This document shows positions 1 through 7,886 of a stretch of DNA of 55,614 nt, piece by piece. Location: contig JABWCD010000036.1 of NCBI GenBank assembly GCA_013359265.1, positions 1 to 55,614 of the forward strand, read 5' to 3'. How positions within the stretch are numbered: position 1 is the stretch's first letter; each line of letters opens with the position of its first letter. Position numbers and translations under genes: made by a program. The notes under the pieces are model-generated. The model was not told the origin of the DNA. It saw only the letters and a program-made list of their open reading frames with translations, and did no database searches. The DNA comes from Candidatus Hydrogenedentota bacterium (GTDB taxonomy: Bacteria; Hydrogenedentota; Hydrogenedentia; Hydrogenedentales; SLHB01).

Positions 1-107
1 ACCTACAGTAGCACACGCACCAGGAATCGGCTAACATGCAATCAACCAACCCCGGTTCCCTAACATTTCACTTGGTCTACAAAACGGGGGCCGCCCAACT
101 TCAACAC

Positions 108-1159
108 ATGAACTCCCAAAACCAACCCACGCAACCCAATCCAGCTCCCCCCACGACACACCCGACACACCCGACAGACCCGATAGACCCGACAGCCCCG
201 ACAGACCCGATCCCCATCCCCTCCGCGGAACCCGGAACCCGGACCCCGGAACCCGAATCCCGCTCCCCAAATCGTCATACCGCCCTCGGCTCCCCCTGCT
301 CCCCCGCCTGGGACGCTGCCCACGTCGCCAAGGTCGAAGCCGTCGAGGCCCGGCTCAACCGACGCATCTGCGGCGCGCGCAACCTCGCCGGCCAGCCCTG
401 CACCGTTGATCCCAGCCACGAAAACGGCCGCTGTCGCTTTCACGGCGGCTTCAACCTCACCGGCGCGCAACCCGGCAACCGCAACGGCGTCATCCATGGC
501 CTCTACGCGCGCTCCATCCAGACCTGCGGCGAACATTGCCCCATGTGGAAGTCCTGTCCCTGCGCCGGACCCGACGTGGTAAAGCTCGAGGCGCGCGAGC
601 GCCCGCGCTCGCCCGTGTCGACGAGATGCCCCAGGCCGGCCAGATGACGCGGTACGCCGCGCACCACGTCGCGATGCTGCAGGTGATGACCATGCGCGCC
701 GCCGGCGCCATGGCGGTCAACCCCATGGTCGACATGCAACTCGTCACCGCCAAAGACTACCGCAAGACCGACCCGAAGGTGAGCATCTACATCCAGGCCT
801 ACCTGCGTCTGTCCGCCGAACTGCGCCGGTTCATTAAGTCCCTCGAGACCAAGACCACGACCCGCGTCGAACTTCCGAAACAACATGACCACCTGCGCCG
901 CGCCTCGCACGACACCTCCCTCCTGCCCGAAGACCAGGCGGAAATCCATGAACACCGTCTGCCGACGATGCAGCGCGCATTCCCGGTCCTTCGGGACGCG
1001 TCCTACGAGGCCCGAAACGGATCGAAGAAAAAAGCGCGTGAGCTGCTGGACAAAGCGAAACAGATCGACACGAGCTACATCGCGAATCTTCTGGATCCCC
1101 TCGGCCCCTTCTGGGACACCACCTATGAATCGCTACTACCCCTCACTAAAGGACCGTGA
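108..1159 (+). pseudogene. Frameshifted gene for an HGG-motif protein (phage-terminase-like N-terminal signature)
   Basis: Two overlapping frames together make one protein. The first frame (ATG at 108, possibly 36) carries a cysteine-containing RRICGA segment, the motif CRFHGG, then GNRNGVIHGLYAR and CPMWKSCPCAG. It runs out of frame near 606. The frame ending at 1159 continues with LARVDEMPQAGQ and a helical, charged C-terminus ending LLPLTKGP. Removing two bases (a CC near 602-604) joins the frames as ARER-ALARVDEMP and gives about 349 residues. HGG followed by GNRN and HGLYA is a pattern seen in small-terminase-like and related uncharacterised bacterial proteins. Residues encoded by 150-215 are a nine-base repeat giving THP/TDP tripeptides, so the N-terminus is low complexity. 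The shift may be real decay or an assembly error. No function is assigned. Confidence 0.55.
150..270. repeat. Low-complexity tandem repeat, nine-base then seven-base units
   Basis: About six units of a nine-base motif (variants of ACAGACCCG) lie at 150-215. About five units of a GGAACCC-like heptamer follow up to about 270. The nine-base part keeps the reading frame and codes for THP/TDP tripeptides; the heptamer part does not keep a codon period. Confidence 0.6.
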
Positions 1160-1186
1160 CCCTGTGGAATACGGCGGAGCGGCTAA

Positions 1187-1325
1187 CAGCCCGTGGCAAA
1201 AGTCCAAATACCGCAATTTGTCGCGTCCCGCTCTCTGTGGCGGGCGCGAATTTGGGCCGAACTTGGCCTCTCCGCGTTTCGCCCGGCGCGGAGACCGGGC
1301 GCTACAGGACTTTTGCCACGGGCTG
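1187..1325. repeat. 139-bp element with perfect 19-bp inverted ends and two internal hairpins
   Basis: The left end 1187-1205 and the right end 1307-1325 are exact reverse complements over 19 bases (CAGCCCGTGGCAAAAGTCC on the left). Inside are two further stem-loops, about 1218-1244 (CCCGC with GCGGG) and about 1269-1293 (TCTCCGCG with CGCGGAGA). The whole could fold as a cloverleaf. It fills most of the gap between the frameshifted gene and the oxidoreductase gene. It may be a MITE-like or REP-like element or a structured RNA. No open reading frame of note lies within it. Confidence 0.6.
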
Positions 1326-1483
1326 CTAAACTGAGAACTCCGCTTCAGCCAATTACGTACGTGGACGACCCCCGGAATCGCCCGCTCCAATTGGAATCCC
1401 CGGCGTGGATTCGTAATATGAGTGGGGTTTGCGCGATCCAACCATAAAGACGCACGCGCGACGTGCATGAGGGAGACGTAGCG

Positions 1484-2923
1484 ATGTCGAAGAAGCAGGA
1501 TGTGACCCGCAGAGATTTCATTCGGGGGGCGGCAAAGGCGGCAGCAGGCGTGACGGCGGGAGCCGCCGCGGCGCAGACGGCGCAGGCGTCGCCGGAGGTG
1601 TTCAAACGGATTCTGCCGCAGACGATTATCGGCGCGAACGAAAAAATCCGTACGGGCCACATTGGCGTGGGCGGCATGGGCACGCGCAACCTGCAAATCG
1701 TCATGAACCGCGACGCGCAGGACATCCAGCCGATTATGGTGTGCGATCTGTTCCCGACCTATACGAAGCGCGCAGTACAGTTGGTGTCGAAGGGCGTGGG
1801 CAAGGGCGGGTTCGATCCGCCCACCGAAACCGCCAAGTTCGAGGAGGTCATTGCGAACAAGGACGTGGACGCCGTGGTCGTCGTGACGCCGGACCATTGG
1901 CACACCATCCCGACGTTGATGGCGATTGATGCGGGCAAGGACGTGTATTGCGAGAAGCCGTTGTGCGCGACGATTGAAGAAGCCATCGCCGTGCGCGACA
2001 AGGTGAAGAACTCTAAGCAGGTCTATCAGTCGGGCACGATTCAGCGCAGCGGCAAGTACTTTCAGGAAGCCGTCGAGATGATCAAGAGCGGCTACATCGG
2101 CAAAGTGGGCCGCGTCGAATGTTGGAACCACGACGAGAGCACCATCGAGGGTATCGGCAACCCGACGGATCCAAAACCCGAATGGCTCGATTGGGACAGG
2201 TATATCGGCTGGACGCCGAAAGTCGAGTACAACAAGAACCGGTACATCTACAATTTCCGCTGGTTCACCGATTACTCCGGCGGAAAAATCACGGACTGGG
2301 GCACGCACCTGCTCGATATTGCCATCTGGGCGATGGGACAGGACAAGCAGCCGAAGAACGTCACGGCGTCGAGCGGTAACCTCATCCTCGCGGACAACCG
2401 CACAACACCGGACACGCTCGACGTGTTCTGGGAGTTCGACGATTACATCCTCAGTTTCTCGAATCGCGCGTGGAGCCCGGATTGGTGGTACGACCAGGTG
2501 GGCGAGAAGAAGGTGCCGAGCCCGGGCCACGGAATCTTTTTCCACGGCACGCTGGGCACGATGCGCGTGGATCGTCTCGGCTACGCGGTCTATCCGTTCG
2601 GCGCGAACAGCAAGCTCGGCAAGGCCGAGCCGAAATCCGTGCGCGACGCGCTCGAGGGCGACATGAATGTCGCGCATTGGCAGAACTTCGCGGACTGCGT
2701 GCGCTCGCGCCAGTCTCCGATCTGCAATATTGATGTTGCGTTCCAGACCGCGGTCATTTGCCTTACGGGCAAGTGCGCCTATCTCGCGAACCAGAAATTG
2801 CAGTGGGACGCGAACGCGCTGAAGTTCGCCGGGAAGGATGCGGACGCGGTGAAGGTGGCGAATGAGTGGGCGTACCGGCCGTATCAGAACGGGTGGAGTT
2901 TGAAGGCGCCGTATATGGCGTAG
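1484..2923 (+). CDS. Tat-exported Gfo/Idh/MocA family oxidoreductase
   Basis: NAD(P)-dependent oxidoreductase family that acts on sugars, inositols or related polyols; the exact substrate cannot be read from sequence. The ATG at 1484 is preferred because GAGGGA lies 10 bases upstream; an in-frame GTG at 1463 is less likely. A twin-arginine signal (TRRDFIRGAAKAAAG) opens the 479-residue protein, so it is exported folded, probably with cofactor. The Rossmann motif GVGGMGTRN is near residue 60, the family EKP motif (YCEKPLCA) near 156, and the C-terminal domain carries DWGTHLLDIAIWAMG. Exported members are typical of planctomycete-like genomes and often sit beside DUF1080 genes, as here (108 bases downstream). 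High confidence in family. Confidence 0.93.
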   Translation: MSKKQDVTRRDFIRGAAKAAAGVTAGAAAAQTAQASPEVFKRILPQTIIGANEKIRTGHIGVGGMGTRNLQIVMNRDAQDIQPIMVCDLFPTYTKRAVQLVSKGVGKGGFDPPTETAKFEEVIANKDVDAVVVVTPDHWHTIPTLMAIDAGKDVYCEKPLCATIEEAIAVRDKVKNSKQVYQSGTIQRSGKYFQEAVEMIKSGYIGKVGRVECWNHDESTIEGIGNPTDPKPEWLDWDRYIGWTPKVEYNKNRYIYNFRWFTDYSGGKITDWGTHLLDIAIWAMGQDKQPKNVTASSGNLILADNRTTPDTLDVFWEFDDYILSFSNRAWSPDWWYDQVGEKKVPSPGHGIFFHGTLGTMRVDRLGYAVYPFGANSKLGKAEPKSVRDALEGDMNVAHWQNFADCVRSRQSPICNIDVAFQTAVICLTGKCAYLANQKLQWDANALKFAGKDADAVKVANEWAYRPYQNGWSLKAPYMA

Positions 2924-2930
2924 ATATGGG

Positions 2931-2981
2931 AATCTCAAATTTGAAATTTGAAATTTGAAATTAGAGATTTGAGATTTGAGA
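2931..2981. repeat. AT-rich AAATTTG tandem repeat
   Basis: Several heptamer units of GAAATTT/GAGATTT form a short AT-rich tract between the oxidoreductase and DUF1080 genes. The unit CAAATTTG is itself a palindrome, so the tract can pair with itself. It stands out in an otherwise GC-rich region. Confidence 0.6.
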
Positions 2982-3031
2982 GCTTGGGGGTGCGCATCGC
3001 ACGCCATGAGCGTGCACGGAAAGGCAGGGCC

Positions 3032-3766
3032 ATGTTGAAGGTGACGTTCGGAATTGCAGTCGCGCTGATCGTTTCGCTCGCGGCGTTCGCGGAAACGCCC
3101 GCGCCGGCGGAGGCGACGGGAAAGATGTCGGCTGAGGAACAGGCGGACGGGTTCAAGCCGTTGTTCAACGGCAAGGATCTCGACGGCTGGTGGATTCGCG
3201 GGACGAACAAGGACGCGTATCAGGTGAAGGACGGGAACCTGCTCGTGACGGGCGCGGAAGGCGGGGACTGGATCTTCACGAACGACGAGTACGGCGACTT
3301 CGTGCTGCGCTACGAGTATCGTTGCGTCAGCGGCGAGGGGAATTCGGGAGTGTGTATCCGCGCACCGAAGGAAGGCAACCCTGCGTTCGCCGGCATCGAG
3401 ATTCAGGTGTTGCGTCCGGGTTGGGAAGTCCCGTACCAGCGCTCCGGCTCCCTGTACCACACCGTCGCGCCGACGGTCGAGGCGGACAAGAAGTTTGGCG
3501 AATGGAACAGCGTCGAGGTGTATGCGAACGGCGCGAACATCCGCACGACTATGAACGGCACGGTGATCTACGATGTGCAGATTACCGACTTCACGAAGGA
3601 AAAACTCGAGAAGGAAGCCGTACCCGACGATTGGCGCAAGCCGCTCGACGATCGGCCGCTGAAAGGATACATCGGCTTGCAGGACCATTCCGATTCGGTC
3701 GAGTTCCGCAACATGCGCGTGAAGTCGCTCGACAAGGGCACGGTCAAGGACAAGAAGAAGGACTAA
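3032..3766 (+). CDS. DUF1080 (3-keto-disaccharide hydrolase-like) secreted protein
   Basis: The start at 3032 is chosen because the protein then opens with a clean signal peptide (MLKVTFGIAVALIVSLAAFA), giving 244 residues; an upstream in-frame ATG at 2948 would run through the AT-rich repeat. The mature part shows the family features: LFNGKDLDGWWIRG after the leader, a jelly-roll-like body with GNSGVCIRAP, SGSLYHTVAP, and the closing GYIGLQDHSDSVEFRN. DUF1080 proteins adopt a concanavalin-like fold, and some hydrolyse 3-keto-glycosides. That role fits an exported Gfo/Idh dehydrogenase next door, which could generate keto-sugars. The next gene starts 6 bases after the stop codon, so the genes are probably co-transcribed. 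Confidence 0.9.
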   Translation: MLKVTFGIAVALIVSLAAFAETPAPAEATGKMSAEEQADGFKPLFNGKDLDGWWIRGTNKDAYQVKDGNLLVTGAEGGDWIFTNDEYGDFVLRYEYRCVSGEGNSGVCIRAPKEGNPAFAGIEIQVLRPGWEVPYQRSGSLYHTVAPTVEADKKFGEWNSVEVYANGANIRTTMNGTVIYDVQITDFTKEKLEKEAVPDDWRKPLDDRPLKGYIGLQDHSDSVEFRNMRVKSLDKGTVKDKKKD

Positions 3767-3772
3767 CCGGGG

Positions 3773-4282
3773 ATGCTTCATCGGGTCCAACGAGAAACTT
3801 CGCGGCTATCGCGGCGCGCTTTCTTAGGCGCGGCGGCGATTGGCTCGGCGGCCATCGGTGTTGGCGCACGCGCGGCGATCCCCACGGAACGCCGTTGGGC
3901 CGCGGTGCGCGGCGTCGTCGCAAGCGGGATAATTGGCTCGGTGCGCGTAGCCAGCGCCATCGTCCCGCTGGATGGCGACGCGGGCCTGCATGACGCGCAG
4001 CGCGAATGGCACGGGAAGCAGTTGCCGGCGGCGGTCGCCGAGTGCCTTGACGGTTTGTTCGGCGCGCTCGCACTGCAACGTCCGGCGGCGATGAACACGG
4101 CCGCCTACGCCGGCACGTTCTCGATAACGTGCGTTACGGAGGACGGGCGCCGGGTCGCAATTGCCGGGGTGGCGTCATCGCCATTCTCGATGACGGTCCG
4201 CGGGACCGCAGGCTCGCTGCGTACGAGCAATCGCAGAATCCAGATCGAATCGCAGGGACGCTGGCGGGAAGTACGGTTTTGA
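3773..4282 (+). CDS. Small Tat-signal protein resembling a Gfo/Idh C-terminal domain
   Basis: The 169-residue protein begins with a twin-arginine-like leader (SRRAFLGAAAIGSAAIG) and predicted cleavage near residue 33. The rest (ASGIIGSVRVASA, then AECLDGLFGALALQRP, then SPFSMTVRGTAGSLRTS) follows the order of elements in the C-terminal alpha/beta domain of Gfo/Idh/MocA enzymes. It has no GxGxxG nucleotide-binding half and no EKP motif. It could be a degraded oxidoreductase, a binding-only relative or an unrelated fold. It starts 6 bases after the DUF1080 gene and lies 64 bases before the C39 peptidase gene, in one co-directional run. Confidence 0.6.
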   Translation: MLHRVQRETSRLSRRAFLGAAAIGSAAIGVGARAAIPTERRWAAVRGVVASGIIGSVRVASAIVPLDGDAGLHDAQREWHGKQLPAAVAECLDGLFGALALQRPAAMNTAAYAGTFSITCVTEDGRRVAIAGVASSPFSMTVRGTAGSLRTSNRRIQIESQGRWREVRF

Positions 4283-4346
4283 TCGCACGACTCGCGCAGC
4301 TCGATTATTCGCAATACACAATGCTCGAGCGATCGGCCGGTTGACG

Positions 4347-5063
4347 ATGGAAAAGCGCGTACTGCTCGATATTCTTCCGCAGCCGGACGAGACAACCTGC
4401 GGCCCGACGTGTCTCCACGCTATCTACGGGTTCTACGACGACCGCATCAAGCTGCCGGCGGTCATCAAGGAAACGACCATGCTCGAGGAAGGGGGCACGC
4501 TTGCGGCCTATCTTGCGAGGCACGCGCTCGAACGCGGGTATGACGCGGCGATCTATACGTACAACCTGCGCGTGTTCGATCCGACCTGGTTCACCGGTTC
4601 GCGGGAACAACTCATCGAGAAACTGGAGGCGCGGCTCGAATACAAACGCTCCGCCCGCAAACTGCAGCGCGCCATCCAAGCGTACATTGACGTGCTCCAA
4701 CTCGGCGCCGAGATTCGTTTCGAGGACCTGACGGTGGAACTCATCGTGTCGTTTCTGAACCGATCCATCCCTATCATCACCGGGCTGAGTTCGACGTTTC
4801 TGTACCGGTGCGCGCGCGAGATGCCGGACGGCGATTACGACGACGTGCGGGGGCATTCGCAGGGGCATTTCGTAGTGCTGTGCGGCTACGATCGAAAGAA
4901 GAACGAGGTGCTGGTCGCCGATCCGCTCGAACCGAACCCGATGGGGACGGAGCGCACGTACAGTATCGACGCCGATCGCGTCATCAACTCGATTCTGCTC
5001 GGCGTGCTCACGTACGACGCAAACCTGCTTGCCATCGAACCCAAGAAGAAGCGTGGACGCTGA
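4347..5063 (+). CDS. C39-like papain-fold peptidase
   Basis: The 238-residue protein shows a peptidase C39 catalytic set: oxyanion-hole Gln12, Cys18 in TTCGPTC, His174 in GHFVVLCGYD and Asp192 in VADPLEPN. There is no signal peptide or transmembrane segment, so it should act in the cytoplasm, unlike the C39 domains fused to bacteriocin ABC exporters. ATG at 4347 is preferred to a TTG two codons upstream. The RimK-type ligase gene starts 3 bases after its stop codon, and a GCS2 ligase follows that. The grouping suggests it trims or activates a peptide that the two ligases extend. The substrate is unknown. Confidence 0.85.
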   Translation: MEKRVLLDILPQPDETTCGPTCLHAIYGFYDDRIKLPAVIKETTMLEEGGTLAAYLARHALERGYDAAIYTYNLRVFDPTWFTGSREQLIEKLEARLEYKRSARKLQRAIQAYIDVLQLGAEIRFEDLTVELIVSFLNRSIPIITGLSSTFLYRCAREMPDGDYDDVRGHSQGHFVVLCGYDRKKNEVLVADPLEPNPMGTERTYSIDADRVINSILLGVLTYDANLLAIEPKKKRGR

Positions 5064-5066
5064 TTC

Positions 5067-6542
5067 ATGTCGGTACTCATAGTGGTCAACCGGCCGCAGA
5101 ACTGGCCGCTCGATATCAAGGTCGGCGAAGTCGTCGCCGCGCGCGATTATCTGACCAATCCGAAGTTTTACCGCCTGCGCGGCGCGCGCGTGTTCAACCT
5201 GTGCCGGTCGTACCGCTATCAGAGCACGGGATACTACGTGTCGCTGCTGGCGACGGCGCGCGGGCACAAACCGCTGCCGAGCATCGAAACGATCCAGGAC
5301 ATGAAATCCGCGGCGATCATCCGCCTTGCATCCGACGAACTGGAGGAACTGATTCAGTCGAGTTTGAAGCCGATTCATTCGCGCGAGTTTACGTTGAGCA
5401 TCTACTTCGGCCGCAACATGGCCAAGCGCTACGACAAATTGTGCGGGTACGTTTTCCGCCACTTCCAGTCGCCCTTTATGCGCGCGAAGTTTGTGCTTGA
5501 TGACGAAGACGGCTGGCAGCTCTCCAGCCTTCGCACGATTTCCGCCAATGAAATCCCCGAGGACCATCACGATTTCGTCGTCGAGGTGACCCAGGACTAT
5601 TTCGAGAACTCCCGCGTCATCGCGCCTTGGCGATCGGCCGCGCGCTACGACATCGCGATTCTTCACAATCCGGCCGAGCTTGACCCGCCGTCGAACGAGC
5701 GCGCGCTGGAGAAATTCGTCAAGGCCGCGAAACGACTCGATATGGACGCGGAACTGGTCGAGAAGGAAGACTACGGGACGCTGCCGCAGTTCGACGGACT
5801 GTTCATTCGCGAGACGACGAGTGTAGACCATCACACGTACCGCTGGTCGCGGCGCGCGCACGCGGAGGGCCTCGTCGTCATCGACGATCCGGACTCGATC
5901 GTGAAGTGCGGCAATAAGGTCTACCTCGCCGAACTTATGGATCTGCACCACGTACGCGTGCCGAAGACGCTGATTGCGCACAAGGGAAATCAGGAGGAGG
6001 TGCTCACGGAAATCGGCCTGCCGTGCATACTCAAGCAACCGGACAGCTCCTTTTCCCAGGGCGTCCACAAGGCCACGACCGAAGAGCAGCTTCACGAGAT
6101 ACTGGAGAGCCTTCTCGACGAATCCGACCTGGTCATCGCGCAGGAATTTCTGCCGACGGACTATGACTGGCGCATCGGCGTGCTGGACGGCAAAGCCCTC
6201 TACGCGTGCCGCTATCACATGGCGGAGAAGCACTGGCAAATCCAGCGCCGCGACGACAAAGGGAAGACGCATTACGGCAAGGTCGACACGTTGCCCATCG
6301 AGGACGCGCCGGACCACGTCGTGCATACGGCGCTGCGCGCGAGCAAGTTGATCGGCAACGGATTCTACGGCGTCGACCTGAAACAAAGCGGGAGGCGCAC
6401 GTACGTCATCGAGGTCAACGACAACCCCAGCATCGAGGCGGGATTCGAGGACCGTGTCCTCAAGGACGATCTCTACCTGCGCGTCATGGAGGTGTTTCTC
6501 GCGCGCATCGAGGCGCAGAAGGAAGCGCGCGAAGACAAATGA
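5067..6542 (+). CDS. RimK-type ATP-grasp ligase with RimK-like N-terminal domain
   Basis: The protein has 491 residues. The first 200 or so match the N-terminal domain found before ATP-grasp in long RimK family proteins (opening MSVLIVVNRPQNWPLDI). The ATP-grasp core follows, with KQPDSSFSQGV near residue 322 (nucleotide loop), DYDWRIGVLDG, and the metal-binding EVNDNPSIEAG near 449. Such enzymes join an amino acid to a carboxylate, typically glutamate, at the cost of ATP. It is longer than RimK itself (about 300 residues). It sits between the C39 peptidase (3-base gap) and the GCS2 ligase (4-base ATGA overlap), which strongly suggests joint function. Acceptor and donor cannot be told from sequence. 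Confidence 0.9.
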   Translation: MSVLIVVNRPQNWPLDIKVGEVVAARDYLTNPKFYRLRGARVFNLCRSYRYQSTGYYVSLLATARGHKPLPSIETIQDMKSAAIIRLASDELEELIQSSLKPIHSREFTLSIYFGRNMAKRYDKLCGYVFRHFQSPFMRAKFVLDDEDGWQLSSLRTISANEIPEDHHDFVVEVTQDYFENSRVIAPWRSAARYDIAILHNPAELDPPSNERALEKFVKAAKRLDMDAELVEKEDYGTLPQFDGLFIRETTSVDHHTYRWSRRAHAEGLVVIDDPDSIVKCGNKVYLAELMDLHHVRVPKTLIAHKGNQEEVLTEIGLPCILKQPDSSFSQGVHKATTEEQLHEILESLLDESDLVIAQEFLPTDYDWRIGVLDGKALYACRYHMAEKHWQIQRRDDKGKTHYGKVDTLPIEDAPDHVVHTALRASKLIGNGFYGVDLKQSGRRTYVIEVNDNPSIEAGFEDRVLKDDLYLRVMEVFLARIEAQKEAREDK

Positions 6543-7705
6543 CGCATCCGCCGTCCTTCCATTTGTTCGAGCGCTACGGCGTCGAACTCGAGTACATGAT
6601 CGTCGATGCCGAAACGCTCGACGTGAAACCAATTACGGACGAAGTGCTGAAAGCCGTAGCGGGGCGGTACACGAACGAGGTCGAGCGCGGCGCGGTGACG
6701 TGGTCCAACGAACTGGTCCTGCACGTCATTGAACTGAAATCGACGGTTCCGCTGGAATCGATTGACGGCGTGTTTCGCGACTACCAGGACAATGTCCGCG
6801 ACATCAACGCGCTGCTCGCGCCGAGGGGCGCGCGGCTCATGCCCACGGCGATGCATCCGTGGATGGACCCGTTCACGAATACGCGTCTGTGGCCGCACGA
6901 CAACAATGAGATTTACGACGCGTTCAACAAGGTTTTCGACTGCCGCGGACACGGGTGGTCAAACCTGCAGAGCGTGCATTTGAACCTGCCTTTCGCGAAT
7001 GACGACGAATTCGCGCGGTTGCACGCGGCAATCCGGTTTCTCATGCCGATCATGCCCGCGCTCGCGGCGAGCTCGCCGATCATCGAGCTGCGCGCGACGG
7101 GCCTGCTCGACAACCGGATGGACGTATACCAGACGAACTGCAAGCGCATCCCGGCCGTCACGGGACTCGTAATTCCCGAGCCGGTGTATTCGCCGGAGGA
7201 GTACGAGCGCGAAATCCTGCAGCAGATGTACGGGGAGATTGCGCCGTTCGACCCGGACGGCATCCTGCAGGACGAGTGGCTCAACGCGCGCGGGGCGATC
7301 GCGCGATTCGAACGGAACACGATCGAGGTGCGCGTGCTCGATGTTCAGGAGTGTCCCGCCGCCGATCTCGCGGTTGTGTGCGCATTGACGGGGGTGTTGC
7401 GGGGGTTGTGCGAGGAGAAGTGGGTCGCGTTCGAGGACCAGAAGCGCTGGCCGACCGAAGCGCTGCACGAGATGCTGGTCGGTGTGATTCGCGGCGGCGA
7501 ACGCGCGCCGATTGCGAGCCCAGATTACGGCAGGGTCTTTGGCGTGGGCGCCGGCGCGACGGTGGGCGATCTGTGGCGCACGCTGGCGGACGATTCGGCG
7601 GCGTATCGGAAAGGTATCGCGCCGGACGATTTGTCGCGCATCGGTGTCGCGCGTGTGTATGGGAGGTTGTGCGAGTGCCTCGAGCAGGGGGCGATGTTTT
7701 TGTAG
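6539..7705 (+). CDS. GCS2-family carboxylate-amine ligase (glutamate-cysteine ligase-like)
   Basis: The start is fixed by an ATGA overlap with the stop codon of the ligase gene upstream, giving 388 residues. Near the start is GVELEYMIVD, carrying the metal-binding glutamates of the glutamine-synthetase-like fold. Later come NELVLHVIELKST, QSVHLNLPF and NTIEVRVLDVQECP, all typical of the GCS2 (YbdK-like) family. Members condense an amino acid carboxylate with an amine using ATP; the true substrates of most are unknown. With the ATP-grasp ligase and the peptidase it makes a two-ligase cassette. Glutathione synthesis is possible, but the extra peptidase and the long RimK-type partner argue for another peptide product. 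Confidence 0.88.
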   Translation: MTHPPSFHLFERYGVELEYMIVDAETLDVKPITDEVLKAVAGRYTNEVERGAVTWSNELVLHVIELKSTVPLESIDGVFRDYQDNVRDINALLAPRGARLMPTAMHPWMDPFTNTRLWPHDNNEIYDAFNKVFDCRGHGWSNLQSVHLNLPFANDDEFARLHAAIRFLMPIMPALAASSPIIELRATGLLDNRMDVYQTNCKRIPAVTGLVIPEPVYSPEEYEREILQQMYGEIAPFDPDGILQDEWLNARGAIARFERNTIEVRVLDVQECPAADLAVVCALTGVLRGLCEEKWVAFEDQKRWPTEALHEMLVGVIRGGERAPIASPDYGRVFGVGAGATVGDLWRTLADDSAAYRKGIAPDDLSRIGVARVYGRLCECLEQGAMFL

Positions 7706-7727
7706 GGGTGACGCGGAATTGGCTGCG

Positions 7728-7776
7728 CCAAAGCAGAGCTTTTCAAGAGCGCATTCCCAACTGGAAAGTTGGGAAC
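7728..7776. repeat. Dispersed hairpin repeat, copy 1 (TTCCCAACT stem)
   Basis: A block beginning CCAAAGCAGAGC ends in a hairpin with 9-bp stems at 7754-7762 and 7767-7775 (TTCCCAACT, loop GGAA, AGTTGGGAA). A second copy, nearly identical, is at 52252-52298. It follows the GCS2 gene and may end its transcript or simply be a REP-like element. Confidence 0.75.
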
Positions 7777-7804
7777 AAGAATAAAAAATCCGGGAACGAG
7801 AAGA

Positions 7805-7862
7805 TCGATTACGATTACGAGCACGATTACGAGCACGAGCACGATAAAGAGTGCGTGCACGG
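7805..7862. repeat. GAGCACGA / GATTACGA short repeat tract
   Basis: The tract has alternating six-base units of GATTAC and GAGCAC. It shares CGATTACGAGCACGA with 26698-26713 and belongs to the family of longer palindromic copies at 26736-26845 and 37227-37340. It has no coding sense that I can support. Confidence 0.55.
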
Positions 7863-7886
7863 GAGATAAGTCCAATTTGAACTGAT

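Noticed and set aside
1136-3790. Very long minus-strand open frame opposite the oxidoreductase and DUF1080 genes
   Set aside because: It is an antisense shadow caused by high GC and codon bias. The plus-strand products have clear families and signals.
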